Positions 33,709 to 42,647 of a stretch of DNA of 64,000 nt are shown one piece after another. How positions within the stretch are numbered: the stretch's first letter is position 1; every line of letters starts with the position of its first letter. Where the stretch lies: positions 17,360,001-17,424,000 of the forward strand of contig NC_087092.1 of assembly GCF_963855985.1 (NCBI RefSeq), in the 5' to 3' direction. The translations under genes and the position numbers were made by a program. The DNA is from Ostrinia nubilalis. Lineage: Eukaryota > Arthropoda > Insecta > Lepidoptera > Crambidae. Under the pieces are notes generated by a model. It saw nothing but the letters and a program-made list of their open reading frames with translations, did no database searches and was not told where the DNA came from.

Positions 33709-36287
33709 TATTCTGGTAAGATCTGGTAAGTAATTAAAATCTGAAAGCCAAACGCCATGCTGGATATCAGGTCGAATGTAGTGTTTAAATAAATCAATAA
33801 TGTTTTTTGATAAATCATTGAGGCCAATTTGAGCAATAATGCGGTTTTTCCGGGAAAAATCTCTTTAATATCTACTTTGGCTGGTGAGTGTAAAACAAAC
33901 TGAATAAAAATTTGATTTTTATGGGTGTTAACACATTTTTCAGCGATAGGAATTTCTAAAACTGGCTGTTCCTGATTAGTGTGAACTGTTTCATCCTGTA
34001 ATTGATCTAATTCTATATTATCTACGTCGGGAATTTCTGAAACGTTGCCAATAAGTGAAAGGATGTCCTCTAAAACTTCTGAAGTACGTGGACTCTGTGG
34101 AACTGTGGACTCAGGTTGATCAGCACGGGATTCTGTCTCATTGTTGTTAATAACGACCCTAGATAGAGCATCCGCATTGGTGTTAGAAGTTCCTTTTTTG
34201 TATACGACCTCATAGTCGAACTCAGCCAACTTGAGCTTCCATCTCGTGAGTCGAGAGTTGGGCTCCTTTAGGGACACGAGCCATTGCAGGGGTTTGTGGT
34301 CGGTGACTATTTTAAATTTTCGGCCAAATAGGTATGGGCGGAAGTATTTTGTCGCCCAAACAATAGCGAGCAACTCTTTTTCAGTTGTGCTATAATTGAC
34401 TTCGTTGTCGTTGAGCGTTCGAGAGGCGAATGCTATTGGTTTGTCTGAGCCAATAGGACCTTGCGAAAGTACTGCGCCGATGGCGAAATGAGAAGCGTCA
34501 GTTGTGACGTTAAATTCTTTTTCAAAATCTGGGTAGCTGAGAATAGGATCATTCATCAGGATTTCCTGGCAAATTTTGAATGTTTTTTCGTAAACTGGGT
34601 CGTCAATATTTATTTTGGCACCTTTTTTTAGGCATGAAGTGAGGGGTTTTGTTAATTTTGAAAAATTGGGAATGAATTTTCGGTAATAACCGAGAAGACC
34701 AAGAAATGACTTTATTTCTTTCGGTGTTTTTGGAATGGGGAAATTTTTGATTGCATGGACCTTATCAGGATTTGGTTTGACACCTTCTGGTGTAACTATG
34801 TGTCCTAAATAAGCGGTTTCATGTTTGAGAAATTCCGATTTATCTAGCTGAATTTTGAAATTTGCTTCTCTAAGTCGCTGGAATACTTTTTCAGTGTTGG
34901 CAATACTTTCCTGAAGGGAAGTTGCAAAAACAATTATGTCATCCATATAAACAACGCAGATATCATTGATCAACCCCCGCAGAACATTTTCCATTGCTCT
35001 TTGGAAGGTTGAAGGCGCATTTTTGAGGCCAAACGGCATGCGACAATATTCGTAATGGCCGTTTTCCACTGTAAAAGCGGTTTTCTGTATATCGTCGGGG
35101 TGCATCTCAATTTGATGGAAACCACTCGCCAAATCGAGCGTGGTAAAATATTGACAACGACCTAATTTATCTAATACGTCAGATATATTTGGGATAGGAT
35201 ATCTATCGCAGATTGTTTTTTCATTTAGCTTTCTGTAGTCTACAACTAGGCGCCATTTTTGCCGACCAGATGCATCAGGTTTCTTTGCTACTATCCAGAT
35301 TGGAGAGGACCAGGGAGACTCAGATGGTTGTATAATTTTTTGTTGAAGCATCTTATTTATTTGTGACTGAACCTCTGCTTTGTGTACGAACGGATATCTA
35401 TAAGATTTTGTATAAACAGGAATTTCGTCAGTGGTTTTTATTCGATGCTTGATGGTATTTGTGAAAGTGAGAGGGCAATCCTCATAATAAAAAATGTCAC
35501 TGTAGTCTTTGCAAAGTTTAACTATTTTTTGCTTTTCCTCTTCGTTCATATGGTCAGTTCGAAGAAGGGATTCTATGTTGGATGATTTTGGCATCGGTGT
35601 CTCAATATTAAAACAATCAAAATTTTTTTCCAGGGGAACCGACTTCAAAGGTTGTGTCAAATTGACGATAATGTCATTACGACTTGGATTACTAATCTCA
35701 ATGTAAGCATGTCCCTTCTGTGAATATGTAATTAATGGCGGAATAATGCACTGATTAAGGAGATTTTCCGGGATGAAAATTTCGCCAGATTCCGTATTTA
35801 CGGGAATTTTAACAGTGGTAGTGCTATTAGCTTTGACTAACGCCTCAAAAAGGTTGTGAACTCCAGTATCCATCATACGGATAGGGTTTTTCGCAAATTC
35901 TGTAATCAACAATTTACTTGACAGGTTGACGCTTGCTTTGAGATTTTCCAACAAATCTAAGCCAATGAGGCCGTCAAAAACGTTGTGAAATTTGTATGCA
36001 TAAAATTTACACATTTGTTTTGTGTTAAATTCGTCAAAAAGTGGTATATCAATTGTATATTTGTGGTGTGTAGTGCAATGCACATTTGTGACCGAAAATG
36101 GTTCGTGGTTTAATTGAAAATTTGGATAATATTTTTTTATGACCTCCGGAGACAAAAATGATTGGTTAGAACCAGTGTCAATAAGTAATTTTAGGGGAGG
36201 ATTATTTATCTGTATATACGGAAGTTGTCTTTTCGAATGAACATTAACTTGTATCACGTTTCGTTGTTGTGGTCTGGGACTTCGCAA
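33573..36287 (-). CDS. pol: Errantivirus Pol: protease, reverse transcriptase, RNase H (frame broken before integrase)
   Basis: 904 codons from the first codon of the frame (TTG, not ATG), expressed as a gag-pol fusion. Aspartic protease with DTGSN at about 37-41. RT with VVDYRKLN near 348-355, FTTLDLASGFHQI at 381-393 and YMDD at 447-450. RNase H with TTDASHFAIG near 595-604, STTEKELLAI near 633-642 and VTDHKPL near 661-667. The connection to integrase with NADALSR is at about 704-710. Real homology stops at about 33843..33860, in a run-rich stretch (GGAAAAACC on the minus strand). Beyond it this frame is out of register, and the last 90 or so residues are noise while integrase continues in another frame. 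The frame relative to gag is -1, overlapping it by 34 bp. Confidence 0.88.
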   Translation of the reverse strand: MRSPRPQQRNVIQVNVHSKRQLPYIQINNPPLKLLIDTGSNQSFLSPEVIKKYYPNFQLNHEPFSVTNVHCTTHHKYTIDIPLFDEFNTKQMCKFYAYKFHNVFDGLIGLDLLENLKASVNLSSKLLITEFAKNPIRMMDTGVHNLFEALVKANSTTTVKIPVNTESGEIFIPENLLNQCIIPPLITYSQKGHAYIEISNPSRNDIIVNLTQPLKSVPLEKNFDCFNIETPMPKSSNIESLLRTDHMNEEEKQKIVKLCKDYSDIFYYEDCPLTFTNTIKHRIKTTDEIPVYTKSYRYPFVHKAEVQSQINKMLQQKIIQPSESPWSSPIWIVAKKPDASGRQKWRLVVDYRKLNEKTICDRYPIPNISDVLDKLGRCQYFTTLDLASGFHQIEMHPDDIQKTAFTVENGHYEYCRMPFGLKNAPSTFQRAMENVLRGLINDICVVYMDDIIVFATSLQESIANTEKVFQRLREANFKIQLDKSEFLKHETAYLGHIVTPEGVKPNPDKVHAIKNFPIPKTPKEIKSFLGLLGYYRKFIPNFSKLTKPLTSCLKKGAKINIDDPVYEKTFKICQEILMNDPILSYPDFEKEFNVTTDASHFAIGAVLSQGPIGSDKPIAFASRTLNDNEVNYSTTEKELLAIVWATKYFRPYLFGRKFKIVTDHKPLQWLVSLKEPNSRLTRWKLKLAEFDYEVVYKKGTSNTNADALSRVVINNNETESRADQPESTVPQSPRTSEVLEDILSLIGNVSEIPDVDNIELDQLQDETVHTNQEQPVLEIPIAEKCVNTHKNQIFIQFVLHSPAKVDIKEIFPGKTALLLKLASMIYQKTLLIYLNTTFDLISSMAFGFQILITYQILPEYCKQLLKTPHTILCSVKTNCRTLLTQMSSIVLQKLITKVNLITEA

Positions 36288-37474
36288 AAATTTTGTTCCT
36301 CAGGAACATTTGAAGTTTGAGAACCGGAGGCAGCCTCGCAATAGTTCATGTCATCACATGGAGCGGGAATAAATTCTGGCTCGAAATTATTTTGGTCACA
36401 TTCGGAATAATAATAATTTTGTTCAGCAAAATCATCATTTGTTTCGTTGTGATTTAATTCCTCAAAAACGAAATCGGGGTAGTGGCCAACATTTTTGAAA
36501 TAATTTGGATTTTGTGGATTTAGTTGCTGCGGTCTATAATTCGGATTTGGAATAAATCTCGGTGTGTTATTGTTGTTATTTTGTGCATTCGGGTACGAAA
36601 TTCCACTCATAGGGGTTGGTTTCGGCCTAGGAGTGCGTCTCGGGTCTTGATAAAAATAGTTTTGTCTGTTTTGCTGATTTTGGTTTGGTCTGTACTGATT
36701 AAAATTTTGTCTGAAATTCTGTTGGTTTGGATTATTATTCCAAGGTAAACGGTTTTGGTTAAAATTCATATTATTTGGTTTTTGTTGATACCAATTAGGT
36801 GGCAATTTTTGAAAATTATTTGGTCTGAAATTCTGGTTTGTTTGTTGATTTTGCGGTCTATTATTATTATTGACGTTGTTATTATTTTGGGGCTGGCAAC
36901 GTTTCTGTAAATACATGATGTTATTTTCCTCTTTAATAAATTGCAACGCTTTAGGTAAAGATTCGGGGCGCATAGCCCGAATCGTAGAGCCTAAGGGCTC
37001 TCGCAATCCAGCTAAAAAGGTCTTTAAAGCCTGGGCCGTGAAAAAATCTCGTTTACATGCAATGACGTTTGGATCGTCATTGTGAATATTTATGTAATTC
37101 ATCAAAGTTGTCAATAAATTCACACATTTATCGTAAAATTGCTGGGGGCTCTCGTTACCCTGATGTAAATTTACAAGGTCACGATTTAAGGAATTTTCGT
37201 CTCTTTGATCCGAAAAATTTTGAATAAGCACTGCTTTAATTGCAGGCCATGTATTTGCGGCATTAACGTCAATTATTTCGAGAGCTTTACCCTTCAATTT
37301 TCCGATAATTCCATTAATAATAATAACATTTTGAAAATTATCATTGTTTGCGGCATCAAAATATTGTAAATAAATGTTATCTACTGTATTTAAAAATCTG
37401 TACAATGAGTTTGCATCTCCACTATATTCAGGCACTATTTTAAGTGCTAAATCAAAAAGTTGTAACTGTGCCAT
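36254..37474 (-). CDS. gag: Errantivirus Gag
   Basis: The structural polyprotein that forms the capsid. The start chosen is the ATG at 37474 (MAQLQLF), giving 406 aa; the frame continues six codons upstream, to 37492. The N-terminal half looks like a gypsy-group capsid, with the IKGKALEII-like block LKGKALEIIDV and the QFYDKCVNLL block. The C-terminal half is strongly Asn/Gln/Pro-rich (about residues 195-330) with repeated NQNF/NNN patterns, then an acidic tail. No CCHC zinc knuckle is present; the basic, Arg/Asn-rich segment may do the RNA binding. The stop lies 34 nt inside the pol frame. Confidence 0.85.
   Translation of the reverse strand: MAQLQLFDLALKIVPEYSGDANSLYRFLNTVDNIYLQYFDAANNDNFQNVIIINGIIGKLKGKALEIIDVNAANTWPAIKAVLIQNFSDQRDENSLNRDLVNLHQGNESPQQFYDKCVNLLTTLMNYINIHNDDPNVIACKRDFFTAQALKTFLAGLREPLGSTIRAMRPESLPKALQFIKEENNIMYLQKRCQPQNNNNVNNNNRPQNQQTNQNFRPNNFQKLPPNWYQQKPNNMNFNQNRLPWNNNPNQQNFRQNFNQYRPNQNQQNRQNYFYQDPRRTPRPKPTPMSGISYPNAQNNNNNTPRFIPNPNYRPQQLNPQNPNYFKNVGHYPDFVFEELNHNETNDDFAEQNYYYSECDQNNFEPEFIPAPCDDMNYCEAASGSQTSNVPEEQNFCEVPDHNNET
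36287..36293 (-). promoter_or_regulatory. Probable -1 ribosomal frameshift site (gag/pol)
   Basis: In gag register the heptamer reads A AAT TTT, a fit to X XXY YYZ, and sits exactly where the pol frame begins, 31 nt upstream of the gag stop codon. A -1 slip here gives a continuous gag-pol reading. No downstream pseudoknot was assessed. Confidence 0.7.
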
Positions 37475-37858
37475 AATTGCTAAAACACACAAAAATCAAT
37501 TGATAAAATATAAAAATAAACACAATTATGGATTTCGATAATCCTATGTATGTTTATCTATTTATTTATTAATCAAAGTGAACTCTATATTTTTAATTAA
37601 TTAATTTTTACAATATTACAATATTCTTGGAATTCGGGAAAGGAGAGTTATGAACTTGTGTAAAAATAACCAAGCGTACTCACAGTATAATCACAAACAC
37701 AAACACTTTCGCCATAATTAGTCCTTATGAGAGTGAAGTGAACCCCCAAGGCGTCGCAGCTTCCACAAAACGTAAAGTCACTTTTCGGGAAAATAGTTCG
37801 CACTGTAAACCGTTGAAACGGACACTGAACACGATTTTTAGTTGTCCAGTTCAGCACG
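37475..37858 (-). other. Errantivirus 5' leader
   Basis: The region between the primer site and gag. AT-rich next to gag, with a GC-rich half near the LTR. Expected to hold packaging and splice-donor signals; none could be identified with confidence. The 69-aa frame 37648..37857 has no recognisable content. Confidence 0.6.
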
Positions 37859-37875
37859 TCCTACCGACTGCGCCA
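37859..37875 (-). other. Primer-binding site, tRNA-Ser type
   Basis: In element orientation TGGCGCAGTCGGTAGGA directly follows the 5' LTR and shares its last T. It is complementary to the 3' end of insect tRNA-Ser (TCCTACCGACTGCG plus CCA), the primer used by the 17.6/297 group. The match spans 17 nt from memory of the tRNA sequence. Confidence 0.85.
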
Positions 37876-38095
37876 GTTAAGCTCTAGCCGAGAGCTTTCG
37901 CGAAAAAATATATTTATTTTTAATTACAATTTTACTTAACTAACTAACCTTATTGAATCTAAGTCTTCGACTGCTGTAAAACCGGGCTCGATGCTCAGGC
38001 GCAGGGCTGCTTATCGCCAACAAACGCAAGCTCAGCGTCTAGACGACATCGTCCGATCATTTCGTAGAACCGAGGTACATAGAGCTCGCATAACA
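37875..38095 (-). repeat. 5' LTR of the errantivirus
   Basis: Identical to 30679..30899. Contains the promoter by position; no clear TATA box is seen. Followed by CGCG at 38096..38099. Confidence 0.93.
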
Positions 38096-38099
38096 CGCG
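38096..38099. repeat. Target-site duplication of the endogenous retrovirus (right copy)
   Basis: CGCG, matching 30675..30678. Confidence 0.75.
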
Positions 38100-38660
38100 G
38101 CACAGTGTAGTTTAACCAACTTTAACAAATAATCCGCCTTCGCCTATCCCTTGGCCCCGCGGCTCAAAGTCACAATTTCATTACGGCGGCCGTCAGCGTC
38201 GCGTCGCGTCACATCGCCGTCCGTCACTGTCGCCAGTCATTCACCTGTCAGTCACCGGTGACAGTTCGTTAATGAGAGTTTAACATAACACGAGCGTTTG
38301 CGCCGCTCTTGTTTTGTTCTGCGAGTTTTTATGAGGGCTCCACGGATGGAAATGTAGGGATATTGTGGTGCTTTATTAATGAAGGAAGTCGAGGAAAGGC
38401 ATTATTAAAAGTAAGATGCACGTCTGAAATCTAAAGGTATAATCTAATTAAGAAGTAGGAACTACTCCTTAAAAATCGACAGATATGTCGAGAGAATTTA
38501 ATTAAGGGCCATCTCTTTAACTATCAAACTTGAAACGTCATCACAAGTCATAATAACCTAGTAAAAAGTAACTTATTATATATAATGATAATATTCTCGT
38601 ATTTTTGTTGAAAGAAACCTAGGTAGCTTGAAAACTATTTTGAAAAAGGAATATTGACCA
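38100..38660. other. Intergenic with CpG- and GTCA-rich patch
   Basis: 38190..38280 has GCGTCGCGTCGCGTCAC and CACCTGTCAGTCACCGGTG, then AT-rich DNA. No gene supported. Confidence 0.5.
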
Positions 38661-38849
38661 AATGAGGGTTTTCGCGATTGAAAAATCCGCCAAATGGCGG
38701 GACGTAGATGTGGGGTCTGACTGCTTCGTGATTGGTGGATTTTGACATATCTGTCAATGTCATGTCAAAAATAACCAATCATGCAGCATTTGGACCTCGC
38801 GTCTACGTATTGCCATCTGGCGGATAATTCAATCGCGAAAACCCTCATT
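38661..38849. mobile_element. MITE family B, full-length palindromic copy
   Basis: 189 bp beginning AATGAGGGTTTTCGCGATTG and ending CAATCGCGAAAACCCTCATT. The two arms are inverted repeats over almost the whole length, meeting at GACATATCTGTCAATGTCAT near the centre, so the element folds into one hairpin. Partial copies are at 25934..26058 and 47219..47322. No target duplication was clear and no coding capacity is present. Confidence 0.82.
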
Positions 38850-40770
38850 GATGGATAAAAAAACAAAAGATGATTGCATATTATCTTCATAAAGTAAAAT
38901 AAAAAGTATTGTGGCCAGTTATTTCACAAAGTTTTGTATGCTGTTGCTGCCTCAACTAATGGTTCCATTGTACAGTCAACCTCACATAACTTTTGAAGCA
39001 AAATCGAACCTATTGTACATTACAACTACATTAAGAGCCACATTGTTTAGCTAGCTCAGCTGTCGTATATACAATCAAGATATCATTTATCGAACACATG
39101 AAGGATACTTAAGTCATACTTAATCCTGCGCCTCCATTGACAAAACATTAAAAACCAGCTGTAAACAATTACATATGGAAATTATAAAAATAAATTGTGT
39201 ATCTTTTTTCGCTAAAAGCCGCTCCCGCAAACATGGCTCAACTATTTTAGTTTTAGTGATAAATTGTCGTATCCATGTAGACACTTGAGGGATTAGCGCT
39301 GCAGACGAGACACTAGGTAGAAAACACGAGTTTCTTTTCTAAATACTGATGATTCATAGCACGGTAACAAATCAAAAGTTATAAAACTTTTTTTATCTTT
39401 TCTTAGGTTATCATATTGAAAATGTAGAGTTGTCTGAAATAATTACAATGATTTTATTTTACTGTCTTTGCTTTAATTCAAGCTGAATAATTGATTTAAA
39501 TGAAATATGATTCCATACTTTGAAGGTCACTTCAAGCTGATTGAGCTATATCAGATAACTATAATGGCTCGTAAAATTTGACATCAAGGTGACCTCAGTT
39601 ATTACAAACCAGAATACTGTTTTGGGGTACCAGTTTTTAGCTCGTTCACCCTTCTAAGTTTCTAGATTCGTAGAGTAGAAGAAAATGGAATATGATTTTG
39701 TATAAATATGTAATTAAAAGAAATCGTGCGAGAGAAAAAAATTGAGCAATTAAATGGACATTTTATCTTTAAATTTGCACATTTTACAGACCACTTTTAA
39801 AACCTCATATTATAACCTAAAACACGTTGAGATAATGTATCTCAGAATCTATTCTACCTCCATAATCTTTGCCCAATGTTTGTTCTTGCGTGCCGCTGTG
39901 TGCGCGCACACATGCGCGCGCGCCGCCGTGACGAGCCTTGACAGACATAAATCAATTGTCAAAACCAGCAGTTCACTAATCTCGTGAGACTAATGGTCTG
40001 TGACGAGAGAAATGTGGACACGCCGTTTCATATTTTAGCGCCCAAATGACTATGACGCCGGATTCTGTAATTTCCACCCGTTATTTTTGTCTATGAAACA
40101 TATTTGATGGGGACCGTGTTTTATGGCGCAATTATATGTCTTTGAAACCCTGAATCCATCAATCGGATGCTTTGATTTTGTCCGAGGACGTTCGCACCCA
40201 ATTTAAATTTGAGTTTTATTTAAAGACAACTTTCTATAGTTTATGATGAATATTTTTGTTGGAGGTGAGTTTATAAACTCTGAATGACGAGCTGTTTCCT
40301 TGATAGAGTTTGGTGTCTAACCAATAGTCAGACCTCACGCGGTGGAACTACGGTGGGAGGTATTATTCATGTTGCTAGGCAAACTTTTCAAGCTGGATCC
40401 GATGACTCTATCTATTACGACTGCACTATACAACAAACATCATGGGTATATTTCAGAACTAGGCCTAGTTTTTGTTGTATAATCCAATAATATTGATTAA
40501 TCACTCAATAGGTATCCCATTTGATACTTTCTGTCCCATCCATACTAAGTACATACCTCCCCACTTAAGGGAGGCCGGGCCTAAGTGGCGTGACGTCTGC
40601 AAGCGTCGCCTGCGCCTGCGCACTTGAAGAATGATCAGTAGTTTCTTAGCTTCTATCATAACAATAGAGCTTTAATTTGGAAGATTTACCAGTAATTTAT
40701 GTTATCAAACTAGTCTATCATAGGTCTTTAATAAAGACTTCAATTTGACTGTTAAAAAATGGTATAACAT
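38850..40770. other. Intergenic, no gene seen
   Basis: 1.9 kb. A GC-rich alternating stretch GTGTGCGCGCACACATGCGC is at 39898..39917 and a GC-rich patch at 40560..40625. No supported gene. Confidence 0.5.
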
Positions 40771-40893
40771 TAAGGCTCAGTTGCACCAACTTATTTTAAC
40801 CGTAACTTTAACAATAACCGGTGTTTTTGTATGGAGTTTGACAGATCTTTGATGTTTGTCAAAGTTAAAGTAAGATCTTGCAACTCTGCCTAA
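40771..40893 (-). mobile_element. MITE family A, copy 5
   Basis: Reverse orientation: GGCTCAGTTGCACCAAC at the left, AACCGGTGTTTTTGTATGG in the middle and GCAACTCTGCC at the right. TAA flanks both ends. Confidence 0.72.
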
Positions 40894-41751
40894 GTACATA
40901 GTTATAAATTGGTGTTTATTAAAATATTTCTGTATTAATCACAATCAACACGATACAAAAAGAAAAAGTTCCTACTCTTATGAATCTCAGCATTAATCAA
41001 ATGGGTTAGGACTTTTGCGTTGATATAGAGTATTTGCTTATAAATAAGCCTTATAAACCAGCACCATAAGGAAGAAGATTTTTACAATTTTGACCATGTA
41101 GAGTCTACTGCCTTTATATCTGTTAGGGATGCGCCGGCGCACCGCGCGTGGGAGCCGCGCGATTAACGATTGATGCCATGTGCTGGCATCCCTAATCCAG
41201 ATACAGCAGATATTAACTTTTATGACGGAAAAATTGCTTTGTGACGCCGTCAAGTTGTTGGGCACTTGACGGTCTACATCAGGCCTTAAAACCATGATCT
41301 TTGAATGATAAACTTGACCTTCTTTAGTTGGGTTTTTTGGCGGTCAAGCTGTAGATCTTGGCTACACAGGAGTTGCAGCGGTGGGAACGAGAGGTGGGAA
41401 TAGTACCGGTCCTTGAATGATGTTACGGCCCGATAGCGATTTTTTTTTTATTCACAACGAATGATTTTTTTTCTTTGACGTCTGAACGAAAGCGAAACGT
41501 GTCCGTAATAACGAGCGTAACGTACGCACAAGTATATTATGCGTACGCGCCGAAGCGTTATGCAATGTTAAAACATTTCGAAATTTCGCATTATGTTCCT
41601 AATAACTACTTTTGGCACGCGCTATTTAGCAATAAAATTGACGTCTATTAATGAAACCTAAAGTGTTATAAAATTGCTTAAATAAAGCAGTAAGTAAAAT
41701 ACTTCTATCGTGAATTCGGCAAACATTAATTTTTTCGATCAGTGTACCTAC
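40894..41751. other. Intergenic, no gene seen
   Basis: AT-rich; a GC-rich piece GCGCCGGCGCACCGCGCGTG is near 41132..41151. No gene supported. Confidence 0.5.
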
Positions 41752-41913
41752 CATGAGTTTACGTTAGGTGTGCTCGCTAGCGAGTACGTCTAAAATCTCT
41801 ATGAAGATTTTGTTTCTTGAAAGTAGCCGCTAGGGGCGCTGCACAATATGTCATACAATTAATGTCTTTTTTTTTACGTAGTCGCTAGCGAGCACACCTA
41901 TCGTAAACTCATG
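41752..41913. mobile_element. Inverted-repeat MITE, about 160 bp
   Basis: Left end CATGAGTTTACGTTAGGTGT through CTCGCTAGCGA; right end TCGCTAGCGAGCACACCTAT through AAACTCATG. The roughly 31-bp ends are inverted repeats with few mismatches. No coding capacity; only one copy in the window. Confidence 0.75.
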
Positions 41914-42344
41914 TAAGCACACAGGTGCGTCTCTACTTTGACCTCATGGATGCTAAGCTGAGTCTATTATGCAAAAATTTTGCATATACGTAATCACCTT
42001 CCATCTTTTATTGCACACAAGTAATATTGATGGACACTTGACAGTCTTCACTTTCCGACCTTGGCGTCGCAAAACAAAACACAAGCGCATTCGCTTCGTT
42101 CGCCGGCACTTAATCGATTGAAAACCTACTCTCGTTTCCTGGCGGTCACCTGGTGGGGTAAAGTGGACCTTATGCGATGGTGATAAGGCGGTGTTGTTGG
42201 CGGTGACCCCTGAAATATGAGTGGAGCAGTCGCCGTGAACAGTGATTGATGTGTGCTGACTGACGTGTGCACGAAGGCGGGGTGGCGAGTGTGGTGCAAG
42301 TTGCAAGCGAATTTCATTTGTTTTCTTACTTATTTGTGGACATT
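41914..42344. other. Intergenic, no gene seen
   Basis: No supported feature; frames here are composition-driven. Confidence 0.5.
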
Positions 42345-42345
42345 T

Positions 42346-42647
42346 CGTCGTCGTTTCAGCCAAATGATGTCCACTGCTGGACAAAGGCCTCCCCCAAGGT
42401 TTTCCACAATGAACGGTCCTGCGCTGCCCGCATCCAGGGTCTTCCCGCGACCTTTACCAGATCGTCGGTCCACCTAGTAGGAGGCCTGCCCATGCTACGT
42501 CTTCCAGCCCGTGGTCGCCACTCGAGAACTTTCCTGCCCCTACGGCCATCGTCTCTACGAGCTATGTGCCCCGCCCACTGCCACTTGATTTTAGCAATTC
42601 TGCGAGCTATGTCGGTTACTTTGGTTCTCCTGCGGATCTCCTCATTT
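42346..42647 (-). mobile_element. RTE 3' fragment, (CGAA)-tail relative
   Basis: Starts CGTCGTCGTTTCAGCCAAAT and runs through about 300 bp of the RTE C-terminal coding region (minus strand), stopping at the CGGATCTCCTCATTT point where it departs from the copy at 8364..9806. Only a 5-bp CATTT flanks both ends, so the target duplication is uncertain. Confidence 0.82.

Larger units (their letters stand above)
30679..38095 (-). mobile_element. Errantivirus-type Ty3/gypsy endogenous retrovirus, full length
   Basis: A 7417-bp element on the minus strand: 5' LTR (37875..38095), tRNA-Ser-type primer site, leader, gag, pol by -1 shift, integrase frame, env, polypurine tract and 3' LTR (30679..30899). 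The LTRs are identical over 221 bp as read by eye, and the element sits between 4-bp CGCG repeats, so it inserted recently. The gag-pol-env order with a baculovirus-F-like envelope places it with insect errantiviruses (gypsy, 17.6, 297, ZAM group). One frame break separates pol from integrase, so this copy probably cannot complete its cycle unaided. Confidence 0.93.
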
